Source of the DNA: Acidobacteriota bacterium
GTDB taxonomy: Bacteria > Acidobacteriota > Terriglobia > Terriglobales > Acidobacteriaceae
Length of the DNA stretch: 9,386 nt
Reading direction: 5' to 3'
Assembly: GCA_021805265.1 (NCBI GenBank)
Contig: JAJZFR010000349.1
Location: forward strand, 1-9,386
Shown: one piece after another, positions 1-6,958 of the stretch
Layout: each line of letters starts with the position of its first letter
How positions within the stretch are numbered: position 1 is the first letter of the stretch
Notes under the pieces: generated by a model
The model's database searches: none
Seen by the model: only the letters and a program-made list of their open reading frames with translations
Told to the model about the DNA's origin: nothing
Program-made: the position numbers and the translations under genes

Positions 1-1424
1 TTCCCGACAACAACGGCCGCGTCGGCGTGGTGGGCACCAGCTATCCGGGATTCCTCACCATGATGGCGGGCATCGATCCGCATCCGGCGGTGAAGGCGAT
101 CTCGCCCCAGGCTCCGATGATCGACGTGTGGCGCGGCGACGATTTCTTCCATAACGGAGCCTTTCGGCAAACCTATGGCTACGACTACGGCATCATGCTC
201 GAAACCGGCAAAGACAACGCCGAGGTGGACTATGGCAAGGACGCAGCAGGCGGCCCGCGCGACGGCTTCGATTACTTCCTCGAGCGCGGCAGCTTTGCCG
301 CCGACGTGGCGCAGTCGGGCGTGAAACAGAAGCTGCCCACGTGGCAGGATTTCCTCGAACATCCGGCCTACGACGAGGTGTGGCGCGCGCGCGGCGTCGA
401 GTATCACCTGAACGCGGTCACCGTGCCCACGCTGACCGTGGGCGGCTACTACGACCAGGAAGACATGTGGGGGCCTCAGGAAGAGTACTCGAAGCTGGAG
501 CCGCACGATACAGAGAAGGATAATTTTCTGGTGCTGGGGCCTTGGCGTCATGGATCGTGGGCCGCGACCACTCGCCACCTCGGCGCGCTTCAGTACGGCC
601 AGCCGATCGGCAGGGAGTTTCGCGCACGGATCGAAGCGCCCTTCTTCGCCAAATATCTCAAGGGCGAGCCGGGATTCGGTCTCGTCGATACGGCGAGCTT
701 CCAGACAGGATCGAACACCTGGAAGTACTACGCTCACTTCCCGCCGCCGGAGTCGAAGCCGACTGATTTCTGCCTCGGCGCGGATGGCGCAGTCCAGAGC
801 GGAACAAGCTGCAAGGACGGGCACACGAGTTACGTTTCCGACCCAGCCAACCCGGTTCCTTATCGCCAACGGCCCATCCAGCCAACCTATGGCAAAGGCT
901 CCCAGTGGTACACCTGGATGGTCGAGGATCAGCGCTTCGTCACCGGGCGCAAGGACGTTGCCGTCTGGCGCATGCCGCTCGATCACGACCTGACGGTGAC
1001 CGGCGAGGTCATGGCCGACATCTTTGCCGCAACCACAGGCAGCGACGGCGATTTTGTGGTGAAGCTGATCGACCAATACCCGGACGACGACACCGACCCG
1101 ACCATGCGCGGCTTCCAGTTGATGACCAACATGGAGATATTCCGTGGCCGCTACCGCACTAGCGATGACCACCCCGAGGCGCTGACGCCAGGCGCGGTGA
1201 ACGAGTTCCGATGGAGCCTGCACAACGTGGATCACCTCTTCAGGCAAGGCCACACGCTGATGGTCGAGGTGCAAAGCACGTGGTTCCCGCTCTACGACCG
1301 CAACCCGCAGACCTTCGTGCCCAACATCATGACCGCCCGCCCAGAGGACTACAAGGCGGCAACCATCTCGATCCTCTCGGACGCGGCCCACCGCTCGCGG
1401 GTAGTTTTGCCCGTGGTTCCGTGA
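1..1424 (+). CDS. CocE/NonD-family alpha/beta hydrolase, probable alpha-amino-acid ester hydrolase (5' partial)
   Basis: The frame is open from base 3 and ends at TGA 1422-1424. About 473 residues are visible; the N-terminus, including any signal peptide, lies left of the window. The nucleophile elbow GTSYPGF puts the catalytic Ser at codon 39-41. The charge-relay Asp is in YYDQEDMWG (codon 453-455) and the His is in GPWRHG (codon 549-551). The C-terminal third fits the jelly-roll PepX_C domain of X-Pro dipeptidyl-peptidase/CocE enzymes. Known alpha-amino-acid ester hydrolases carry an extra carboxylate cluster that binds the substrate amino group: an Asp about 34 residues after the Ser, plus Glu and Asp at +2 and +3 from the catalytic Asp. 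All three are present here (GDD, and DQED). The family hydrolyses amino-acid esters and amino beta-lactams, usually in the periplasm. The physiological substrate here is unknown. Other CocE-like esterase or acylase roles are possible. There is no obvious terminator after it. Confidence 0.88.
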   Translation, partial: PDNNGRVGVVGTSYPGFLTMMAGIDPHPAVKAISPQAPMIDVWRGDDFFHNGAFRQTYGYDYGIMLETGKDNAEVDYGKDAAGGPRDGFDYFLERGSFAADVAQSGVKQKLPTWQDFLEHPAYDEVWRARGVEYHLNAVTVPTLTVGGYYDQEDMWGPQEEYSKLEPHDTEKDNFLVLGPWRHGSWAATTRHLGALQYGQPIGREFRARIEAPFFAKYLKGEPGFGLVDTASFQTGSNTWKYYAHFPPPESKPTDFCLGADGAVQSGTSCKDGHTSYVSDPANPVPYRQRPIQPTYGKGSQWYTWMVEDQRFVTGRKDVAVWRMPLDHDLTVTGEVMADIFAATTGSDGDFVVKLIDQYPDDDTDPTMRGFQLMTNMEIFRGRYRTSDDHPEALTPGAVNEFRWSLHNVDHLFRQGHTLMVEVQSTWFPLYDRNPQTFVPNIMTARPEDYKAATISILSDAAHRSRVVLPVVP

Positions 1425-1495
1425 ACCGGATGTCTCGTGAACCGACCCTATCGTGCATCAACAGAGTCGTGATCGGTGGTACAGGGAGAACCCTA

Positions 1496-1524
1496 TTGAC
1501 ACATAATACGTGTACACGTATTAT
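1496..1524 (+). promoter_or_regulatory. Sigma-70-type promoter of the toxin-antitoxin operon
   Basis: A perfect -35 hexamer TTGACA (1496-1501) is followed by exactly 17 bp and a -10 hexamer TATTAT (1519-1524). Counting seven bases past the -10 end puts the predicted +1 at 1531, the A of the antitoxin ATG. No Shine-Dalgarno sequence lies before that ATG, which agrees with a leaderless transcript. The hexamers and spacing are seen directly; the start site is inferred. Confidence 0.82.
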
Positions 1525-1528
1525 GTGT
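1499..1528. promoter_or_regulatory. Perfect 30-bp palindromic operator over the TA promoter
   Basis: Bases 1499-1528 equal their own reverse complement with no mismatch. The centre is GTGTACAC and the arms start with ACACATAATAC. Symmetry breaks at 1498/1529. The palindrome covers the end of the -35, the whole spacer and the whole -10, so a bound repressor would block RNA polymerase. TA antitoxins with ribbon-helix-helix domains commonly repress their own operon from such sites. Binding by the adjacent antitoxin is inferred. Confidence 0.85.
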
Positions 1529-1530
1529 TC

Positions 1531-1773
1531 ATGAATCTTACCCTCGCGATTGACGACCGCATCGTTGAAAAGGCTCGCCACAGGGCAAGCGAAATGGGCA
1601 CCACGGTGAATCAGTATGTTCGCGATCGCCTCGCCGAGTTGGCCGGGGAAGCCGATACCGAAGCGGCCATCGCGCGATTCGGTGCCTTGTCGGGTCAGGG
1701 AGATTCAAACGGATGGAAGTGGAATCGGGAGGAAATATACGAAGAACGCCTGGGGCGTTATGGCAAATCCTAG
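1531..1773 (+). CDS. vapB: VapB-like ribbon-helix-helix antitoxin
   Basis: This 80-residue protein begins at ATG 1531. An in-frame GTG at 1510 lies inside the operator and upstream of the predicted transcription start, so it is not favoured. The N-terminal half (MNLTLAIDDRIVEKAR..., then MGTTVNQYVRDRLAELAG) has the strand-helix-helix pattern of CopG/Arc-type DNA-binding dimers. The C-terminal tail GWKWNREEIYEERL (about 61-74) matches the tryptophan/acidic tail that VapB antitoxins thread into the PIN toxin. Its stop codon overlaps the toxin start by 14 nt, giving the usual antitoxin-first order with coupled translation. It should neutralise the toxin and, with it, repress from the 1499-1528 palindrome. 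GC in a sampled 60-base stretch is about 52%, lower than the flanking genes. The family is assigned from pattern and context; the exact subfamily is not known. Confidence 0.86.
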   Translation: MNLTLAIDDRIVEKARHRASEMGTTVNQYVRDRLAELAGEADTEAAIARFGALSGQGDSNGWKWNREEIYEERLGRYGKS

Positions 1774-2179
1774 CGCATTTCTCGACAGCAATATTCTGAT
1801 CTACACGGACGACAGTCGTTCCCCCGCCAAACAAGCCACTGCAACACTGCTGATCCAGGCTCACATAAGCCAGCGGACCGGAGTGGTGTCGATCCAGGCA
1901 TTGCAGGAATACTTTTCAGTGGTGACAGGCAAGTTCGGGATCAGCCCCGACGCGGCCAGAGAAAAGGTACAGATACTTGGCGCTTTGACGGTTTTCCAAC
2001 CTGCAACCAAAGACGTTCTCGCGGCAATCGACCTGCACCGCCTGCACCACATCTCATTCTGGGATGCATTGATCGTACGTGCCGCAAGCCAGTCAGGGTG
2101 CCGCACGCTGCTGTCAGAGGACATGCAGCATGGACGCCGAATCGATGGAGTCGAGATCGTGAACCCGTTTTTGGACTAG
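1760..2179 (+). CDS. vapC: VapC-like PIN-domain ribonuclease toxin
   Basis: This is a 139-residue protein, the usual length for a single PIN domain. ATG 1760 is chosen because it directly precedes the PIN first strand (FLDSNILIYTDD) and overlaps the antitoxin stop by 14 nt. The frame stays open further upstream, but that part is only a shadow of the antitoxin gene. The four acidic metal ligands expected of a PIN nuclease are visible: D9 (LDSN), E50 (ALQEYF), D102 (FWDALI) and D121 (LSEDMQ). VapC toxins are Mg/Mn-dependent RNases that cut tRNA or rRNA and stop growth unless bound by the antitoxin. The target RNA of this one cannot be read from sequence. The active site appears intact, so the toxin is probably functional. 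A weak GGGG at about 1752-1755 is the only candidate ribosome site, fitting translational coupling. Confidence 0.9.
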   Translation: MANPSAFLDSNILIYTDDSRSPAKQATATLLIQAHISQRTGVVSIQALQEYFSVVTGKFGISPDAAREKVQILGALTVFQPATKDVLAAIDLHRLHHISFWDALIVRAASQSGCRTLLSEDMQHGRRIDGVEIVNPFLD

Positions 2180-2359
2180 AATAAGAATCGGACGATGCCC
2201 CTGCGCCAGCCCATCTCGACGCTTCTCTAGCGGCTCCCGCCGCCTACACTGTTTCTGCGCCTGTTTTGCCTTTCACACATCCAATAAAAAGAAAAAGCTC
2301 ACCGTCTGTCCGTGTGAGTGTGGCAGCGTGGATTGGCTGCTGAATGCGAGAGTTGAATC
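2180..2359. other. Intergenic region between vapC and prfA
   Basis: This 180-base gap is the largest in the window. It holds a small GC hairpin (GCGGC 2230-2234, loop TCCC, GCCGC 2239-2243) with no following T-tract, and an A-rich patch (2283-2296). A weak purine run GAGAG (2348-2352) lies 7 nt before the prfA ATG and could be its ribosome site. The prfA promoter must lie here or further upstream, but no convincing -35/-10 pair was found. No small gene could be supported. Confidence 0.5.
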
Positions 2360-3436
<1,077 letters not shown>

Positions 3437-3443
3437 GCCGATC

Positions 3444-4301
3444 ATGCGCATCCGGGAAGCACTGACGGAAGCCGAAGCAACGCTGGCATCTGGCGCGCAT
3501 CCGGAACGTGCGCAGCAGGATGCCGAGTTTCTGCTGCTGCGCGCGCTCGCCAAAGACAAGGCGTGGCTGCTCGGCCATCGCGATGAGGATTTGTCGCGCG
3601 AAGCAGAAAAGCGCCTTCAATTATGGCTTGCTCGACGCAAAGCGGGCGAGCCGGTGCAGTACATCCTCGGCGAAACGGAGTTCTACGGCCTGCCGTTTCG
3701 CGTTGCGCCCGGTGTGCTGATCCCGCGGCCTGAGACGGAACATCTGGTCGAAGCGGTCCTGCGATTGCTCGCCGCAGTGCCGTCGCCATCCATTGCCGAC
3801 ATTGGTACTGGCTCCGGCGCGATTGCCGTGGCGCTGGCGCATGCGCGTCCGGACGCGCGAGTCACAGCGGTCGATATTTCGCGCGAAGCGCTCAAGATCG
3901 CAACAGAGAATGCCGAGAGAAACGGCATGGCCGAACGCATTCGATTTTTTGCGGGCGACCTGCTGGCTCCGCTCGCGGGCGAGCGATTCGATTGCATCGC
4001 GTCAAACCCCCCGTATGTTGCGCGCGACGACCGCGATGTCCTTGCCGTCGAGGTGCGCGAGCATGAGCCTGCCCTGGCGCTCTACGGCGGCGCAGAAGGC
4101 CTCGAAGCCTATCGGAGGCTCATCCCATCGTCGCGAGGCCAACTGTTCGCTGGCGGGTGGCTGGCGCTCGAAATTGGCTATGGCCAGCGCAAGGCGATAG
4201 AAGCGATGCTGCTTGCGGCGGGTTATGACCCTATCAGTTTTGTCGCCGATTATCAGGGGATCGCTCGCGTTGCGCTGGCGCGGAATCCAACACAACTCTG
4301 A
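3444..4301 (+). CDS. prmC: Peptide chain release factor N5-glutamine methyltransferase
   Basis: This 285-residue protein matches PrmC/HemK length. It transfers a methyl group from SAM to the side-chain amide of the GGQ glutamine in release factors, raising termination efficiency. Residues 1-80 form the helical substrate-binding domain. IPRPETE (93-99) is the characteristic linker motif. DIGTGSGAIAVAL (119-131) is the SAM-binding motif I, and VD at 143-144 is the acidic ribose contact. NPPYV (188-192) is the glutamine-binding catalytic motif. ATG 3444 lies 7 nt after the prfA stop with no clear Shine-Dalgarno sequence, so translation is probably coupled to prfA. The prfA-prmC pairing is widespread and supports both calls. 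Confidence 0.96.
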   Translation: MRIREALTEAEATLASGAHPERAQQDAEFLLLRALAKDKAWLLGHRDEDLSREAEKRLQLWLARRKAGEPVQYILGETEFYGLPFRVAPGVLIPRPETEHLVEAVLRLLAAVPSPSIADIGTGSGAIAVALAHARPDARVTAVDISREALKIATENAERNGMAERIRFFAGDLLAPLAGERFDCIASNPPYVARDDRDVLAVEVREHEPALALYGGAEGLEAYRRLIPSSRGQLFAGGWLALEIGYGQRKAIEAMLLAAGYDPISFVADYQGIARVALARNPTQL

Positions 4302-4365
4302 GTTTTTCAATCGCACGGCAACCGAATCAGCTGCGCTCAATCTGTATCCGGTACACTTTCAATAG

Positions 4366-4373
4366 AAAGGAAG
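4366..4373 (+). promoter_or_regulatory. Ribosome binding site of the alcohol dehydrogenase
   Basis: AAAGGAAG sits 9 nt before ATG 4383 and is the clearest Shine-Dalgarno sequence among the + strand genes. The 81-base gap after prmC holds no convincing terminator. A TACACT at 4352-4357 resembles a -10, but no matching -35 was found, so independent transcription is unproven. Confidence 0.65.
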
Positions 4374-4382
4374 TTTTCGTCT

Positions 4383-5426
4383 ATGACTGCTTCGAAAGGC
4401 TATGCTGCGCTCAGCGCGCAGTCGCCGCTTGCACCTTTTTCGTTCGAGCGCCGCACGCCGGGCGCGACCGAAATCGCCGTCGAGATTCTCTACTGCGGTG
4501 TCTGTCACAGCGACCTGCACATGGCCCGCAACGAGTGGGGCCAGTCCATCTATCCGCTGGTTCCCGGCCACGAGATTGTGGGCCGCGTAATCCAGGCCGG
4601 TTCCTCGGCGACCCGGTTCAAGGTGGGCGAAATTGCCGCAATTGGCGTGATCGTCGATTCCTGCCGCGCCTGCGCGCCCTGCAAGGGCGGCGAGGAACAC
4701 TACTGCGAACAGGGCGCGACGCTGACCTATGCCGCAAAGGATCGTGTCGATGGCTCGATCACCATGGGTGGCTACTCGAACAACTACGTGGTGGACGAAC
4801 GCTTCGCGCACAAGGTGCCAGCCAATCTCGATCTCGCCGGCGTTGCGCCCCTGCTCTGCGCGGGCATTACCACCTACTCGCCGCTGCGCCACTGGAAGGT
4901 TGGCCCAGGGATGAAGGTGGGCATCGTGGGCCTCGGCGGGCTGGGACACATGGGTCTCAAATTCGCTCACTCCTTCGGCGCGCACACCGTGCAGTTGACC
5001 ACCTCGCTCAAGAAGCGCGACGACGCAATCAAGCTCGGCGCAGACGAAGTGCTGCTCTCAACCGACGCCTCCGAAATGGCGAAACACGCGCGCAGCTTCG
5101 ACTTTATCCTCGATACCGCATCTGCTCCGCACGATCTCGATCCGTACCTCTCACTGCTCAAGCAGGACGGCACACTTGCTCTCGTCGGACTGCCGGAAAA
5201 GCCGCCCGCTGTCAGCGTGTTTTCGCTCATCACCAAACGGCTTTCCATCGCCGGATCGATGATCGGCGGCATGCCCGAGACCCAGGAGATGCTGGACTAC
5301 TGCGGCAAACACAACATTACCGCCGAGGTCGAAGTGATCCCGGCAAACAAAGTCAACGATGCCTTTGAACGGATGCTGAATCAGGACGTGAAATACCGCT
5401 TCGTGCTCGACATGCAGACGCTCTGA
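4383..5426 (+). CDS. Zinc-dependent NADP(H)-type alcohol dehydrogenase (YahK/CAD-like)
   Basis: This 347-residue protein is a medium-chain dehydrogenase/reductase of the cinnamyl-alcohol-dehydrogenase class, which interconverts aldehydes and alcohols in the cytoplasm. Catalytic zinc ligands are C41 (CGVCHSD), H63 (PGHE) and C159 (LLCAG). The structural zinc lobe is C94, C97, C100 and C108 in CRACAPCKGGEEHYC. The Rossmann motif GLGGLGHMG is at 183-191. The following strand ends in TTS...KK (206-211) rather than an acidic residue, which in this class goes with NADP(H) over NAD(H). The physiological substrate is unknown; aldehyde detoxification is a common role for homologues such as YahK. Its ribosome site is AAAGGAAG. 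A strong terminator follows within 30 nt of the stop, separating it from the converging his operon. No functional link to prfA/prmC is evident. Confidence 0.94.
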   Translation: MTASKGYAALSAQSPLAPFSFERRTPGATEIAVEILYCGVCHSDLHMARNEWGQSIYPLVPGHEIVGRVIQAGSSATRFKVGEIAAIGVIVDSCRACAPCKGGEEHYCEQGATLTYAAKDRVDGSITMGGYSNNYVVDERFAHKVPANLDLAGVAPLLCAGITTYSPLRHWKVGPGMKVGIVGLGGLGHMGLKFAHSFGAHTVQLTTSLKKRDDAIKLGADEVLLSTDASEMAKHARSFDFILDTASAPHDLDPYLSLLKQDGTLALVGLPEKPPAVSVFSLITKRLSIAGSMIGGMPETQEMLDYCGKHNITAEVEVIPANKVNDAFERMLNQDVKYRFVLDMQTL

Positions 5427-5455
5427 GCAAGCTGAGAATTGCAAACCAGCAGACT

Positions 5456-5487
5456 GGAGACGGCCATCGCGCCGTCTCCATTTTTTT
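5456..5487 (+). terminator. Rho-independent terminator after the alcohol dehydrogenase
   Basis: Stem GGAGACGGC (5456-5464), loop CATCGC, stem GCCGTCTCC (5471-5479). A T-A pair at 5455/5480 extends it to 10 bp, followed directly by seven T (5481-5487). It lies about 30 nt after the dehydrogenase stop. Read from the other strand the hairpin lies just past the hisA stop but has no T-tract after it, so it is a good terminator only for + transcription. Confidence 0.92.
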
Positions 5488-5498
5488 GCGAAGTTGAT

Positions 5499-6185
5499 TT
5501 ACGCTTCGAGCAGATTGGTATAAATGGCCATGCCCGCGACGGCATCGACGCCCAGCGACTGAAGTGTGTCGATCTCCTGCTGGCTGCGGATGCCGCCCGC
5601 GACGATGAGTTGGCGCGCAGTAAGGCCGCGCAACCGCTCGGCGACAGGCAGCGGAAAGCCTTGCAGCAAGCCCTCCCCGTCGATGTGTGTGTAGAGGAAT
5701 GCGCCAACGTAAGGATCAAGCTGCGGGATGGCCTGGTCCGCACTGAGTGCAATCTGCGCGCGCCAGCCCTTGATGGCGATGCGGCCCGCCTTGCAGTCCA
5801 CGCCTGCAACAACGCGTTCGCCACCAATTGCGTGGGCCAGCGAGCTCGCGAAGTCAACGTTCACCATCCCCGCGCTTTCGGTCTCGGTAAACAACGCGGA
5901 GCCGACGATCACACGCTTCGCTCCCGCACGCAGCACTCTTTCGGCGTCCGCAATCCTGCGAATCCCGCCGCCCACCTGTACCGGCAGCCGCTGTGCGATG
6001 CGCTCGACAAGAGCTGTGTTTTCGCCCTGACCCATGGCCGCGTCCAGGTCAATCAACTGGACCAGCGGATAGCGTGAAAAACGCTCAATCCAGTAGTCGA
6101 AATCGTCGAAGGCGAGGCGCAGCTTTTCGCCCTGAACAAGCTGCACGATGCGTCCGCCCAACAGGTCAATGGAAGGGATCAGCAC
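5499..6185 (-). CDS. hisA: HisA, ProFAR isomerase (phosphoribosylformimino-AICAR-phosphate isomerase)
   Basis: HisA is a TIM-barrel enzyme that opens the ribose of ProFAR to give PRFAR, the substrate of HisF/HisH. The start is GTG 6185, which gives (M)LIPSIDLLGGRIVQL and 228 residues. GTGAGG (6191-6196 on the opposite strand) lies 5 nt upstream of it. The open frame extends to 6290, but that part is a shadow of hisF. D7 (SID) and D130 (GVDCKAG) sit at the ends of the first strands of each half-barrel, as in HisA/HisF. Phosphate-binding turns VGGGI (71-75) and AGGI (197-200) are present. The loop usually reading TDIxRDG reads THIDGEG here (166-172), replacing an Asp with E171. HisF versus HisA was decided by comparison with the clearer HisF next door. 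The start overlaps the hisF stop by 7 nt, and it is the last gene of the operon in the window. Confidence 0.9.
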   Translation of the reverse strand: MLIPSIDLLGGRIVQLVQGEKLRLAFDDFDYWIERFSRYPLVQLIDLDAAMGQGENTALVERIAQRLPVQVGGGIRRIADAERVLRAGAKRVIVGSALFTETESAGMVNVDFASSLAHAIGGERVVAGVDCKAGRIAIKGWRAQIALSADQAIPQLDPYVGAFLYTHIDGEGLLQGFPLPVAERLRGLTARQLIVAGGIRSQQEIDTLQSLGVDAVAGMAIYTNLLEA

Positions 6186-6958
6186 GGAAACCTCACGGGA
6201 ATTTGTTGCGATGCAAGCTGCTGTTTCAGCTCGCGCGCGCTCGATATGCCAAAGTGAAAGATGCTCGCGGCGAGCGCAGCATCGGCGCAACCTGCGGTGA
6301 ACACCTGAGCGAAGTGGGCAACGCTGCCCGCGCCGCCGGAGGCAATCACAGGAATGCTCACCGCTGTGCTGACCGCGGCGGTCAGTTCACAGTCGAAACC
6401 GGAGCGCGTACCGTCGGAGTCCATGGATGTGAGCAGTATCTCGCCCGCGCCGCGCGACTCTGCTTCCCTCGCCCACTCGATCACGGTGCGGCCTGTGTCG
6501 CGGCGACCGCCGTGGGTGAAGACGTGCGCAGATTTCACGGTGTCCGCAACCCCTGCATTGCGTCTCGCATCAATAGCGACGACGACAGCCTGCGCGCCAA
6601 AGTCCGCACCGATCTTTCCAATCAGTGCGGGGTCGGCAAGCGCTGCCGAGTTGAGGCTGATCTTGTCAGCTCCGGCATCGAAGACGCGCGCGGCGTCTTC
6701 GGCCGTGCGGATACCGCCGCCGACGGTGAAGGGAATGAAAAGATTTTTCGCGGCGCGTCGTACGGTTTCGAGCAGCGTCGTGCGGCCCTCGTGGGTGGCC
6801 GTGATGTCGAGCAGAACGATCTCATCTGCGCCATCGCGCGCATGACGATGCGCCAGCTCTGCCGGGTCGCCGGCATCGATCAGATCGAGGAACTGAATGC
6901 CTTTGACCACACGGCCATCACGGCAGTCAAGACAAGCGATGACGCGGCGAGTCAACAT
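6179..6958 (-). CDS. hisF: HisF, imidazole-glycerol-phosphate synthase cyclase subunit
   Basis: This 259-residue TIM barrel is the normal HisF size. It uses ammonia channelled from HisH to convert PRFAR into imidazole-glycerol phosphate and AICAR. The two catalytic aspartates fall at D11 (ACLDCRDGRVVKG) and D130 (AIDAR), the same numbers as in well-studied HisF proteins. GGGIRT (80-85) and the turns SMDSDGTRSG (178-187) and ASGGAGS (206-212) are the expected phosphate-binding and loop elements. The ATG at 6958 overlaps the hisH stop in ATGTTGA. The end overlaps the hisA start in GTGCTGA. A GGAG (6967-6970 on the opposite strand) lies 8 nt before the ATG. Adjacent hisH encodes its glutaminase partner. 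Confidence 0.97.
   Translation of the reverse strand: MLTRRVIACLDCRDGRVVKGIQFLDLIDAGDPAELAHRHARDGADEIVLLDITATHEGRTTLLETVRRAAKNLFIPFTVGGGIRTAEDAARVFDAGADKISLNSAALADPALIGKIGADFGAQAVVVAIDARRNAGVADTVKSAHVFTHGGRRDTGRTVIEWAREAESRGAGEILLTSMDSDGTRSGFDCELTAAVSTAVSIPVIASGGAGSVAHFAQVFTAGCADAALAASIFHFGISSARELKQQLASQQIPVRFPC
6191..6196 (-). promoter_or_regulatory. Ribosome binding site fixing the hisA start
   Basis: On the minus strand GTGAGG lies 5 nt before GTG 6185, inside the 3' end of hisF. It is the reason to choose this GTG over the longer open frame, whose extra residues have no HisA character. Confidence 0.65.

Noticed and set aside
1415..1427. Hairpin GGTTC-CGT-GAACC over the hydrolase stop, and the repeat CGTGAACCG (1420-1428, 1436-1444)
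   Set aside because: The stem is only 5 bp with a 3-base loop and no T-tract, so it is not a credible terminator. The 9-bp repeat is too short to interpret.
1510..1530. GTG 1510 as the antitoxin start (seven extra residues)
   Set aside because: It lies within the operator, between -35 and -10 of the predicted promoter, and the extra residues are not part of the ribbon-helix-helix fold.
2230..2243. Small GC hairpin after vapC considered as a terminator
   Set aside because: Five base pairs and no following T run.
4535..5368. + strand open frame (277 codons) inside the alcohol dehydrogenase
   Set aside because: It is an alternative frame of a well-supported gene; the translation is Arg-rich with no domain.
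5456..5487. Bidirectional terminator for hisA as well
   Set aside because: On the minus strand the A/T tract comes before the hairpin rather than after it, so only + strand termination is supported.
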